The notes under the pieces: generated by a model
The model's database searches: none
Told to the model about the DNA's origin: nothing
The model's input: only the letters and a program-made list of their open reading frames with translations
IMG/VR virus record: IMGVR_UViG_3300017971_000480
Span: 1 to 39,928 of that record
Length of the DNA: 39,928 bases
Reading direction: 5' to 3' (one strand)
Origin: a virus
Program-made: the position numbers and the translations under genes
Part shown: positions 14,803-22,806 of the stretch, piece after piece
Layout of the letters: every line of letters starts with the position of its first letter
Position numbering within the stretch: the first letter of the stretch is position 1

Positions 14803-15273
14803 CTACCTTACTAAGGCTATAATTGCAATTACAATTATCACAAAGGCTGCAAGACCAATCCAGACCCAAGTCAAGTCTCTCTCGCCAGTTTGGCTACGAC
14901 TAAGCTTGCCTTTTTTTGCAGCTTCACTATCCCCCATAATAATTTCTGTTCGACCAATAGTATCGTCCTGTGTACTTGTAATTGTGATTGAACCACCACT
15001 TTCAGATACCGCCCTCGTATGTTCTGCCATCGTTCCCAATTTCTCATCGAGTGCTCTCGTGTCTACACCAACTTCTGCGGCTTTGCGGCCGACTTCAATC
15101 ATGGCTTCAAGATATTTCGTTTTAAGCTCTTGCTTCTGCTCGTCAGTCAATCCTCTTAGATCCAAAACCTCGCCAGTCTGACCAACCTGTATTATGTCCT
15201 CACTTGGCAAGTGGGTCTTGTCTTCCTCTTTTTTGACCAGATCTTTTTGTCGTGGCTCTTTTTTTTCTGGCAT
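14803..15273 (-). CDS. Unknown tail-anchored protein (cassette gene 1)
   Basis: 156 residues from ATG 15273, chosen because AAAGGAG lies 6 bases upstream; a longer form starting at 15300 is less likely. The N-terminal half is Lys/Glu-rich and probably disordered (MPEKKEPRQKDLVKKEEDK). A helical segment (about 45-85) with LTDEQKQELKTKYLEAMIEV follows, then a Ser/Thr-rich beta part (SGGSITITSTQDDTIGR). The C-terminus is a single membrane helix (WVWIGLAAFVIIVIAIIALV). Topology and operon position suggest a membrane-tethered complex with the other two gene products; the function is unknown. Confidence 0.5.
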   Translation of the reverse strand: MPEKKEPRQKDLVKKEEDKTHLPSEDIIQVGQTGEVLDLRGLTDEQKQELKTKYLEAMIEVGRKAAEVGVDTRALDEKLGTMAEHTRAVSESGGSITITSTQDDTIGRTEIIMGDSEAAKKGKLSRSQTGERDLTWVWIGLAAFVIIVIAIIALVR

Positions 15274-15300
15274 GTATGACTCCTTTCCTTTTATTGACAT

Positions 15301-15768
15301 GCCCCCAGACCCTCCAGGGTTACACGCCTAAAATGGCCACTAGAAAACCAACCCGTCACAGGCGGCTGTAGTCTTTAACATCCGCACTAAGGATGGCGCT
15401 GAGCTGGCGTTTGAAGCCCTTCGTTCCGATGGGATCACCCCCCTTCAAGTTCATCGCGGATTGAGCAGGTGTGTGAAGTTCGGCAGTGGCCTGGACGAGG
15501 TGTTCTTAAGTTTAGGAGCAAGAGCATGCTTATCGGACTCTCAATCTCCCTTACCATTCTTTTACCACGAGAGGTTCGAAATGGCAACTTCCGTGGTGAC
15601 ACAGGTCATTTTACTCCGCTTCTTCCTCCAACGAGAGGCGTTGATTCAAGATGTTATTGAGGTTTCTCGGCGATCCCTGAGCCCGTCTAATTCTTCCAGA
15701 AATCAACACTTCTGGGGACTGATCCAGACTGCGTATCTCAGTAAGAATCGCTCGATCTGCTTTTCGCT
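15301..15768. other. Non-coding or degraded stretch
   Basis: About 470 bases before the riboswitch promoter. A plus-strand frame open from about 15349 contains VFNIRTKDGAELAFEALR and then diverges, so it may be gene debris. A minus-strand frame at 15611-15775 (MSKRKADRAILTEIRSLDQS...) looks protein-like but has only a weak, too-close ribosome site. I support neither as a gene. Confidence 0.25.
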
Positions 15769-15796
15769 TTGACATATCTCCACATGCTGCTATAAT
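15769..15796 (+). promoter_or_regulatory. Consensus sigma70 promoter for the riboswitch transcript
   Basis: TTGACA at 15769-15774, a 16-bp spacer, and TATAAT at 15791-15796: both boxes are perfect consensus. The RNA would start near 15803-15806, at the edge of the GEMM fold. Confidence 0.85.
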
Positions 15797-15805
15797 TGGA
15801 CATAT

Positions 15806-15925
15806 CGACAAAGCCAAACCATCTGTGAGGGTGGGACGGAAAGCCACGGGTCTAGCTGGGGGGTGGGACTCCAGAGCTTCCAAGATTTGGCATCAGAGGT
15901 TTCTAAGACAGCCGGGTTGCCGATG
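15806..15925 (+). ncRNA. GEMM-I riboswitch (c-di-GMP class)
   Basis: Hallmarks: AAACC at 15816-15820, a stem CCATCT-GTGA-GGGTGG with a GNRA tetraloop (15819-15834), GGGACGGAAAGCC at 15833-15845, ACGGGTCT, and the 3' core GACAGCCGGGTTGCCG at 15907-15922. Known elements of this class end the same way. Aligned to Vc2, the residue equal to G20 seems to be G, favouring c-di-GMP over cGAMP. The usual G21-C46 pair appears as C-G, a compensatory change. It precedes the small membrane protein gene at 16152. Confidence 0.8.
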
Positions 15926-15954
15926 TGGATGGGTGACTCGGCTTCATTATTTTC
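15910..15954 (+). terminator. Terminator-like hairpin in riboswitch expression platform
   Basis: AGCCGGGT (15910-15917) can pair with ACTCGGCT (15936-15943, one G-U), followed by TCATTATTTTC. The 5' arm is part of the ligand-binding core, so folding is mutually exclusive with the aptamer. The T tract is imperfect. Confidence 0.45.
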
Positions 15955-16151
15955 AGGAGAGACTTGGATAGCAGCTGTGGGCGCGATCGGTGCGTGGCGT
16001 GCACTCACACCAACTCTGAGGAACGGGGCCGAAGCGTGAATGGGTTGTGGAACCAACAAGACAGGTAGCGCTTATCGTCAATGGTCAGTCGTCCGTTCCC
16101 ATACTAGCGCAAATGCAGTGCGCACAAAACGATGATTTTGGAGGAGAACCT

Positions 16152-16388
16152 ATGGACACGTACGCGAAAATCGTTCTTTCTGTGATCGCCATCTGTTTGA
16201 TTGCAATAGTGATTAAGCTTTGGCAACCCAGACCTGCTCATAGTGGGTTTATGGATAAGGGCCCTACAATTGGAGATTTGATGGATCTCAGAAATCTAGA
16301 AGGGGAGAACCTGGAAAGAGAGAGGGAAAGGATCATTAGGAGCATTCCGGTCATGAAAGTCTATGGCACGGTCGATGTGTCCAGTTGA
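16152..16388 (+). CDS. Small single-span membrane protein under riboswitch control
   Basis: 78 residues from ATG 16152, chosen because GGAGGAGAACCT lies just upstream; an in-frame start at 16047 has no ribosome site. It has one N-terminal membrane helix (IVLSVIAICLIAIVIKLW, about 7-24), then a charged cytoplasmic or periplasmic tail with LMDLRNLEGENLERERERII. The family is unknown. Its leader holds the c-di-GMP-type riboswitch 230 bp upstream, so its level probably responds to that second messenger. Confidence 0.6.
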   Translation: MDTYAKIVLSVIAICLIAIVIKLWQPRPAHSGFMDKGPTIGDLMDLRNLEGENLERERERIIRSIPVMKVYGTVDVSS

Positions 16389-16453
16389 GAATACTGTTGC
16401 TGTGTGACGATCCGTAAGCTGCTATTGATGCTTAATCCCCCGTCGATCCTTGA

Positions 16454-16639
16454 AGTGTCCTAACCGATGGAAGTCGAAGGCGGCTGACAACTGACCACCG
16501 ATTCGGCTGGAACGTCGCCCGCCGCTGGGGCGGGATCGGGTCCACGAGGCCCAGGACCCTCTCCAGGGGCTACGAGACCTGGGAGGAGGCAAAGAGGGAA
16601 ATGATGGCGATTCTCAGGAAGAGAGAGGAGAGGGTATAG
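16454..16639 (+). pseudogene. WGR-domain remnant
   Basis: A plus-strand frame open from after a TGA (16451-16453) to TAG at 16637-16639, with no usable start codon or ribosome site. The part FGWNVARRWGGIGS..., then a Glu-rich helix (YETWEEAKREMMAILRKREE), fits the WGR fold (W-G-x-I-G followed by a helix with AxxxF/M). WGR domains occur in DNA-damage and toxin-related proteins. It is GC-richer than its surroundings and is probably the C-terminal debris of a larger gene. Confidence 0.45.
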
Positions 16640-16700
16640 GATCATTCAAGCTTAAAGGCGGAAGACTTAAGGCTTTCTGCCATTGGCAAAGGAGGCGGTT

Positions 16701-19631
16701 ATGTCCTTTGAACCTCTGAAGACTCAGATACAAAGAACCCTTAAGAATGCGGCCTCGTTCTACAAGGTAGATTTTCATGTTCATGCCAGAGACTCTCATG
16801 ATTTTGCGAAAAAAGATAAACCTGCAAGCCAAAAAGATCTTCAGGCGCAACCGATTGACTTCGTAGAAAGTGCTTTGAAGAACGAAATCCAAATGATTTC
16901 TGTAACAGACCATAACCGGTGCGGCTACGCCTTCCAGGTCATGAAGGCTGCTGAGGAATTCCGGAAAGCTGGTCAAGACAAGTACAGATTCAACAGCCTA
17001 ACCGTCTTGCCCGGGTGCGAAATCTCTCTCGACTATAACGGCCGAACGGTGCATATTCTTGGCATTTTTCCTGAAGACACGTCCGAACAGGAAATAGAAA
17101 ATACATTTGACGGGACAGGGATCGAACCTAACCCCGCAGACCGTACCAAAGATTCCAAGATAACTAAGATTAAGTTGGCAGCCCTTCTTGAGAAAATAAA
17201 GGCGAAGAAAGGAATCTGCGTCGCCTGTCACATAAACGAAGCCAACGGACTTAGAGAGGAAATCAAAAGGCTTAACGAAGGTCAAGTCCTCAAGCTAGAG
17301 AAAAAACAGAGAGAATTGCGAGACCAAGGAAAAAACAGGGAAGCTGATCATCTTGACCATGAAATAGATAAGGTAAAAGAAAAGGTCGAGACCGAGTTTA
17401 GGCAGAAGATATTCACTGAAAGCCCGTTTGACGCGGTTGAAATAAAGAAACCTGACGAGCGCTGTCACTTTGAAAACGTACAGATCAATGACAAAAGCTA
17501 CACGAAAGCTTGTCTGATAAATAGTGACGCCCATTACCTTGACGATATCGGAATAAAAGCGAACACGACCAGAATCAAGATGGAGGAGCCAGGGTTCAAC
17601 GGGTTGAAAAGAGCGCTACATGACCCTAAGACCCGGATCAGATTTGAGGAAGAGCTTCCACGATCCGACATCAAAAGAATAGTTGGCCTACGAGTCGAGA
17701 ACGGTTTCCTTGATGGACAGGTCATCGGGTTCACAGAGAATCTTAATTGCCTCATCGGAGGCCGTGGTACTGGAAAAACTTCACTCATAGAGATCATACG
17801 CTTCCTGATGGAAGAGAACATTCCCCCACTCCGCAAGGAGGATATTGACAGCCTTATGCGCAAGGTTCTTGAAGGGGCTGTTGCCACCATGATATTCCGG
17901 GACGAAACGAGAAATGAATATGTCTTGCAACGCTCACTAGGCCAGGAAAGGACCACCTGCTCCGACCTAGCCGGGGCGCCCCTCGAAAGCGTCTCTGTCA
18001 AAGACTCACAAATGATCAATGTGGATATCTACGGGTGGAGCGAGATAGAAACCATCGCCAGGGACCCGAAAGAACAGCTCGACCTTATCGACAAATTCAT
18101 CGAGGGAATAGAAGACTTAAAAGCAAAGGAAAAAGAAACAGTTTCTAAACTCAAGACGAATGCTCAGCAAATCCTCGACAAAATACGGAACAAAGAAGAG
18201 CAACTCCCCAGCATCTCCACCCTCCCCGAAAAAAAACTGGAACTCAAGAAGCTGAAAACTGAAAAACTGGACGAGGCAGAAGTCAAAACCCAACAGATAA
18301 CCAACGAATCCAGTTTCCTTACGTCCATAAGAATGGACCTAGAAAACATGAAGAATGGCATCGAAGAACTAGACCTCAAAAGCGAGGTCCAGACTTTCTT
18401 TACATCTCTCAAAGAGGACATCGAATCGAAAGACCTGCATGACAAACAATGGTTTAACAACCTCTACTCGAAAATTCAGCCTATAAAAGAGAAAATTATC
18501 ACCAGCCATGACAACCTCGTAGACTGGTTTGACGAAATACTACGCACCATAGAGAAAGAAGTTCCGGCGCTTGACACAGAGCACGAACGAATCTCCAAAC
18601 AATTTCAGCAACTAGTGGAGTCAGTGGATCAGACTGATGCCAGGACAGCTATACAAAGGAGAAGGGTCCTGTACAAAGAAGTTCAAGAAATGGAATTGAA
18701 AAAGAAACACATTGATAAATTGGAGGGAGAAACAGAGAATCTCTGGAAAACCAGGTATGATGATCTAATCCCCAAGCTTGAAAAAACAAGGAAAGACATA
18801 TACGAACTCAGAAAAGGGCAGATCTCAAACCTTCAAGAACAACTAGACAGGATAACAACGAACATCGAAATCAGCGTCGGCATCGTTGAAAGCGGAAACA
18901 AGACCGAATTCCGCCAAGACCTAGAAGAGTCCTACCTAAGAAAAATACCACTCAGATATATTGATAGACGGATAGCGAACACCATCTCATCCATGTTCAC
19001 GCCAATCAGCTTTGCCAAGCTGATCCGTGAAAAGGATCCTTCACCTCTGATCTATGAAAGCGAAGAAAACAGGAAGTTTTCGATAGGGACTGGGGACGCT
19101 CAGACGATAGTGGAACACTTCTCTCCTAAAGGCGAGGACAGGCTCAAAAAATCCAAAGCCCTGTTCGAAATAGAGGTAATAGACAATCCTGACCTGCCAC
19201 GAATATTTCTCAAGGACGGCGAGAAACCAAGGCTAATACAGGAACTTTCACCAGGCCAAAGATGTACCGCTCTTCTGCCAATAATATTATTAGAAAGCAA
19301 GAATCCTCTAATTATAGACCAGCCAGAAGACAACCTTGATAACCGCCTCGTCTTTGACCTTATAGTGAACACGATTCGGGATTTGAAGGAAAAGCGGCAG
19401 ATAATCGTTGCCACCCATAACCCTAACATCCCGGTTTCCGGGGATGCTGAGCAGATTCTCGTTTTCGACTCAGATGGAGACCATGGCTATGTTGATGTCC
19501 GAGGATGTATCGACAACGAGAAAATAATAAGAAAAGTGAAGGAAATAATGGAAGGAGGAGAAAAAGCCTTCCTGACCCGCGTCCAGAAATACGGTATCAC
19601 TCCTTTGGAGCTTGAACAGCCTTCCATGTAG
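16701..19631 (+). CDS. PHP-domain plus SMC-type ATPase (TrlF-like)
   Basis: 976 residues, start ATG 16701 chosen for AAAGGAGG just before it (TTG 16683 precedes the site). The N-terminal PHP phosphoesterase domain has its metal ligands: H26xH28 (FHVHARDSH), TDHN, GCEISLDY with HILG, HINEAN and SDAHY. An SMC/ABC-type ATPase follows: Walker A GGRGTGKTS at 353-361, then a long coiled-coil region (about 460-740), signature LSPGQ at 849-853, Walker B LIIDQPED at 870-877 and ATHNPNIP near 905. The layout matches TrlF-family AAA proteins, which often lie in defence islands; the mode of action is not settled. The nucleotidase or nuclease activity of PHP would be controlled by ATP and coiled-coil dimerisation. 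It stands alone in its direction, among remnants. Confidence 0.88.
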   Translation: MSFEPLKTQIQRTLKNAASFYKVDFHVHARDSHDFAKKDKPASQKDLQAQPIDFVESALKNEIQMISVTDHNRCGYAFQVMKAAEEFRKAGQDKYRFNSLTVLPGCEISLDYNGRTVHILGIFPEDTSEQEIENTFDGTGIEPNPADRTKDSKITKIKLAALLEKIKAKKGICVACHINEANGLREEIKRLNEGQVLKLEKKQRELRDQGKNREADHLDHEIDKVKEKVETEFRQKIFTESPFDAVEIKKPDERCHFENVQINDKSYTKACLINSDAHYLDDIGIKANTTRIKMEEPGFNGLKRALHDPKTRIRFEEELPRSDIKRIVGLRVENGFLDGQVIGFTENLNCLIGGRGTGKTSLIEIIRFLMEENIPPLRKEDIDSLMRKVLEGAVATMIFRDETRNEYVLQRSLGQERTTCSDLAGAPLESVSVKDSQMINVDIYGWSEIETIARDPKEQLDLIDKFIEGIEDLKAKEKETVSKLKTNAQQILDKIRNKEEQLPSISTLPEKKLELKKLKTEKLDEAEVKTQQITNESSFLTSIRMDLENMKNGIEELDLKSEVQTFFTSLKEDIESKDLHDKQWFNNLYSKIQPIKEKIITSHDNLVDWFDEILRTIEKEVPALDTEHERISKQFQQLVESVDQTDARTAIQRRRVLYKEVQEMELKKKHIDKLEGETENLWKTRYDDLIPKLEKTRKDIYELRKGQISNLQEQLDRITTNIEISVGIVESGNKTEFRQDLEESYLRKIPLRYIDRRIANTISSMFTPISFAKLIREKDPSPLIYESEENRKFSIGTGDAQTIVEHFSPKGEDRLKKSKALFEIEVIDNPDLPRIFLKDGEKPRLIQELSPGQRCTALLPIILLESKNPLIIDQPEDNLDNRLVFDLIVNTIRDLKEKRQIIVATHNPNIPVSGDAEQILVFDSDGDHGYVDVRGCIDNEKIIRKVKEIMEGGEKAFLTRVQKYGITPLELEQPSM

Positions 19632-19834
19632 AAGCAAAGATGATCTTTGAAGCTGTTTCCCGGCCGAAAAATCAAACCAGGAAATGGCCGATTCGATCGG
19701 TGTTTTCTCTTTCTTGAAATCTGCTCGGCTCACACGGCTGTTTCATTCTACCCACAGACCCGGATTCTCCGCTCTTTATTCCTTAAGCCGCTCCACGCCC
19801 TTGGTTTTCCGTAATCCGATTTGTCGTCAGTTCG
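19632..19834. other. Right edge of cargo, no supported gene
   Basis: 203 bases after the PHP-ATPase gene. Read on the minus strand from the promoter at 19835-19862, the sequence AAACC ... CCGGGTCTGTGGG ... CAGCCGTGTGAGCCGA resembles a decayed GEMM leader but lacks several key elements. A minus-strand frame (to 19470) overlaps the ATPase and is probably a shadow. Confidence 0.3.
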
Positions 19835-19862
19835 ATTATAGCTGAGTCCTTCTGAAAGTCAA
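19835..19862 (-). promoter_or_regulatory. Sigma70 promoter facing the PHP-ATPase 3' end
   Basis: On the minus strand, TTGACT (19862-19857), a 16-bp spacer, and TATAAT (19840-19835). It points towards the 3' end of the PHP-ATPase gene, so no obvious target remains; antisense RNA or a lost gene are possible. Confidence 0.6.
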
Positions 19863-19880
19863 ACAAAGTCTCACAAAGTC
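19855..19880 (-). repeat. Three GACTTT boxes at exact 10-bp steps
   Basis: AAAGTC on the plus strand starts at 19855, 19865 and 19875, so GACTTT boxes on the minus strand are in helical phase. The first overlaps the -35 box of the promoter at 19835-19862. This is a typical design for an activator or repressor operator. Confidence 0.5.
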
Positions 19881-19980
19881 ACGAATCTGCAGGACTAACT
19901 TTGAGGAAGGTGGGCCTAGGAAAATGAGCGAGAGGGTGTTCTAATGGTTCTTGATGAACAAGAAAGATGTAAAATTTTGC

Positions 19981-20008
19981 TTGCACAATGCAGAATTTAT
20001 GCTATTAT
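19981..20008 (+). promoter_or_regulatory. Promoter candidate for the portal/head operon
   Basis: TTGCAC (19981-19986), a 16-bp spacer, and TATTAT (20003-20008). It lies about 100 bases before the portal start, at the left edge of the right phage block. Confidence 0.55.
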
Positions 20009-20032
20009 CATGATATGTTGCTTTTTCCGATG

Positions 20033-20078
20033 TGCCGGGGAGTTGCCTCCTGCCGCCTTGCAGATTGACTCCCCGGCA
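20033..20078. other. Perfect 11-bp inverted repeat in the portal leader
   Basis: TGCCGGGGAGT (20033-20043) and ACTCCCCGGCA (20068-20078) are exact inverse complements with a 24-base loop, ending 28 bases before the portal ATG. No T tract follows, so this is a leader hairpin or protein-binding site rather than a simple terminator. Confidence 0.5.
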
Positions 20079-20106
20079 TCTGCCATCCAATTCATAAGGG
20101 TAGCTG

Positions 20107-21738
20107 ATGATTATGAGGCAACCCGCCAACTTCCCACTTATTCAGAGGATCACAGCCCTATGGAGGCGTGGTACTCCCTCGTCTGTTGTTGTATCTGGTG
20201 AACCCTCCGATAGTACGACTGAAACCAGCGTCACAGGCGCGATTGTCGACGGGTACTTCAAGGAACTGAAGCTCAGCCGGTTGCGGAAAGATCGGTACCG
20301 GGACTTCGAGCAAATGGACGAGGAGTATCCGGAGATTGCGTCTGCGCTCGACATTTACGCTGATAATGCGACGAACCCGAAGGAGGAAACCGGCGACCCG
20401 TTTTGGGTTGAATCCGACAACGAAAAGGTGAAGAAGATCCTCGAAGAGTGTAGCGATAGGCTTGAACTCAAGGACGTCATCTGGGAGATCGCCCGGAATA
20501 TTTCGATGTACGGGGATGAGTTCGACGAGGTGGTCGTTGACAAGACTCCGGAAGTGGCGCGTTTGAAGTACCTCGCACCTGAAACGATGTTCAGGAACGA
20601 GGATGAGTACGGAAGGCTGAAGGAACAGGCCTATCATCAGCGAGACGTTACCACGCATGTGACAGTAGCTGAATTTGAGAAGTGGCAGATCGTTCAGTTT
20701 TCAAACGCTGGGCGGAGAAAGAAGTATGGACGAAGCGTTCTCGATCCAATCCGGAGACCGTACAAACAGCTGCAGATGATGGAAGACGGTATGGTGATTG
20801 GCCGTCTGACAAGGGCACATCTGAGGTACAAGTGGCTGATTGACGTCACGGGAATGGACCAAAAACAGGCCCAGGATCATCTGAAGAAAGTCAAGAAAGA
20901 TCTCCGGAAGAAGCGAACAATCAACCCGGTCACAGGGAAGCTAGATGTCAACACGAACCCACTCACGGCTGAAGAGGATTTCTTTGTTGGTGTGACGAAG
21001 GACAGTAAGGCTGATGTTGATGTTGTCCAAGGCCAGGGCAACCTGGGGGACATCGGAGACGTCGAGCATTTTCAGAACAAGCTGTTTTCCGGCCTGAAGG
21101 TGCCGAAGGCGTACCTTGGGCTGGAGCGCGATATCAATGCCAAGGCCACGTTGACCGAGCAGGATATCCAGTTTGCCAGGAGTGTCCGGAGGGTTCAAGC
21201 TGCAGTGAGAAAAGGACTGCGGCAGCTGTTCGACCTGGAGCTTATTCTGAAAGGAATCATCGTGGCGAACGTGGAGTATTCAATCAAGTTCAGCTCGATC
21301 AGTATGGTTGACGAGATGCGGAAATGGCAGGTGGAGAAGATCAAGGCCGAGGTCGCAAGGATCTACGGCGTTGAGATCGATGTTCTGTCTGATGAGTTTA
21401 TCTTGAGCACCTTCCTGGGGCTGAGTGACGAGCAGATCGCTCAGATTCTGAAGAACCGTGAAAAAGACTCTCCGGCTACCAAACCCACCGGCAAACCTGA
21501 CCTTAAACTTGTCCCCCCTGGCCCACAAACGAAAACCACGAAGGAGCCATCCAAATCAACCAAGACACAAGTTCCCGGCGAACCAGGTACGCCTGCGACT
21601 GCTGCGACTCCCCCGGCAGAAATCGCAGACCAGATCAAGGAAAACGGGCCATTCGCATCCGAAACGCTCATGTTTTTGGTTGAACAACTCAAGGACTTGG
21701 TCGACGCCGAGTTGGAAGCGGTTCGTGAGGAAGCGTGA
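20107..21738 (+). CDS. Portal protein (T4 gp20-like)
   Basis: 543 residues, forming the dodecameric ring at one capsid vertex through which DNA passes. The sequence has the T4-like portal pattern: RKDRYRDFEQMDEEYPEIASA, LDIYADNA, and further on DIGDVEHFQNKLF, VPKAYLGLERDI and ATLTEQDIQFARSVRR. The last about 80 residues (GKPDLKLVPPGPQTKTTKE) are Pro/Thr-rich and probably flexible. Start ATG 20107 (ATG 20113 alternative) follows a GG-containing site. The preceding non-coding region has a promoter and a hairpin. Its stop overlaps the MuF-like gene by GTGA. In most phages the portal follows terL directly; here 16 kb intervene. Confidence 0.88.
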   Translation: MIMRQPANFPLIQRITALWRRGTPSSVVVSGEPSDSTTETSVTGAIVDGYFKELKLSRLRKDRYRDFEQMDEEYPEIASALDIYADNATNPKEETGDPFWVESDNEKVKKILEECSDRLELKDVIWEIARNISMYGDEFDEVVVDKTPEVARLKYLAPETMFRNEDEYGRLKEQAYHQRDVTTHVTVAEFEKWQIVQFSNAGRRKKYGRSVLDPIRRPYKQLQMMEDGMVIGRLTRAHLRYKWLIDVTGMDQKQAQDHLKKVKKDLRKKRTINPVTGKLDVNTNPLTAEEDFFVGVTKDSKADVDVVQGQGNLGDIGDVEHFQNKLFSGLKVPKAYLGLERDINAKATLTEQDIQFARSVRRVQAAVRKGLRQLFDLELILKGIIVANVEYSIKFSSISMVDEMRKWQVEKIKAEVARIYGVEIDVLSDEFILSTFLGLSDEQIAQILKNREKDSPATKPTGKPDLKLVPPGPQTKTTKEPSKSTKTQVPGEPGTPATAATPPAEIADQIKENGPFASETLMFLVEQLKDLVDAELEAVREEA

Positions 21739-21740
21739 GA

Positions 21741-22802
21741 ATGAACCTCACTGGAAACATCGCCGAAATTCATCGCGGGCTGGATAAGGTCCACCTGATG
21801 CTGGCCGAGATCAACACGGTCGGCCAGAAAGGCTGGAAGAAGAGGACCAGGTATAGCGACGAGAAGGCCACGTTGATGTTCACGTACACCCAGCTGGCAG
21901 GGGCGCTGAAGGGGAAACTCGAGATCCAGATGATCCGCAAGGCGGTTGCCGACTACGGGAAATTGAAGCGCGAATTCCGGGAGAAGCTGTTTGGCCACAT
22001 GAAGGACTACGATGCGGGAAAGATCACGATCACGCAGCTGGCTGCAAGGCTGAAGGGCGTGATTGGTCCATCCTGGGAAGAAGCGTATGTGTTGGGGACC
22101 CGGGCTGTGGGGAATTCGTTTGGCCTGACTCCGGAGGACAGGACGTTCCTGAAAGGGGCGCGGAAGACCGAGTACATGTTTTTGGACAAGTTCATGGGCG
22201 ACATCGCGGCCAACCGTGAGAAGATGGGGCGCTACGATCGGCTCGAGATGTATGTCAACAGCATGGATGCCATGTACCAGCATGGCCAGGTAGACGGCTC
22301 GCCTGACAACGTCGAGATTGATTGGGTTTTGCACCCTGCAGAACACTGTCCGGACTGTGTGAAGTTCGCTGCCGAGGGTCCGTACACGAAAAAGACATTG
22401 CCTGCCATCCCGCGGGACGGGACAACGCAATGCCTGTCGGGATGCAAGTGTACGTTGCGGATCCGCAGGGTCGAGCCAAAGGTTGAGCCCCCGAAAGTTG
22501 CGGGGCCGAAGCGATGGAGAGTGCCGGCAGGATACCGGCTACCAAAACCTGAGGAGATGGAGATCATTTCCGGGTACGACAATGAGATCCGGAATTACCG
22601 TGCTCTGATCAAGGTCACGAAAGATCCGAAGCTGAAGCGTCAGTACATCCAGTTTCGCAGGGACGCCAATGCCAAGCTGATCGACTACCTGGAGAAGAAC
22701 AAGATTTATTGGACTCCGGGTATCGAGTTGAACATAAAGCTGGCGACGACGGTGGAGGCGATCAAGGAAGAAGCAATCGATTTGTTGATGGAAGGCACAT
22801 GA
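21741..22802 (+). CDS. Minor head protein, MuF-like
   Basis: About 353 residues (start ATG 21741; GTG 21735 overlaps the portal stop). The C-terminal part has the head-morphogenesis signature: HPAEHCPDCVKFAAEG, a proline/glycine link (AIPRDGTTQCLSGCKCT), giving paired Cys residues as in Mu gpF and SPP1 gp7 families. Long helical stretches precede it (IRKAVADYGKLKREFREKL). It probably sits inside the procapsid near the portal and may be ejected with DNA. The extra C-terminal about 90 residues are helical. Its position after the portal is the standard one. Confidence 0.75.
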   Translation: MNLTGNIAEIHRGLDKVHLMLAEINTVGQKGWKKRTRYSDEKATLMFTYTQLAGALKGKLEIQMIRKAVADYGKLKREFREKLFGHMKDYDAGKITITQLAARLKGVIGPSWEEAYVLGTRAVGNSFGLTPEDRTFLKGARKTEYMFLDKFMGDIAANREKMGRYDRLEMYVNSMDAMYQHGQVDGSPDNVEIDWVLHPAEHCPDCVKFAAEGPYTKKTLPAIPRDGTTQCLSGCKCTLRIRRVEPKVEPPKVAGPKRWRVPAGYRLPKPEEMEIISGYDNEIRNYRALIKVTKDPKLKRQYIQFRRDANAKLIDYLEKNKIYWTPGIELNIKLATTVEAIKEEAIDLLMEGT

Positions 22803-22806
22803 AGCC

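Noticed and set aside
15611-15883. 90-residue minus-strand ORF
   Set aside because: Its N-terminal part is antisense to the riboswitch and consensus promoter; a shorter form has a poor ribosome site.
19470-19733. 87-residue minus-strand ORF
   Set aside because: Mostly antisense to the PHP-ATPase 3' end; the first 30 residues look protein-like but lack a ribosome site.
21441-22430. 329-residue minus-strand ORF opposite the portal/MuF genes
   Set aside because: No recognisable protein features; the plus strand carries portal and MuF-like signatures.
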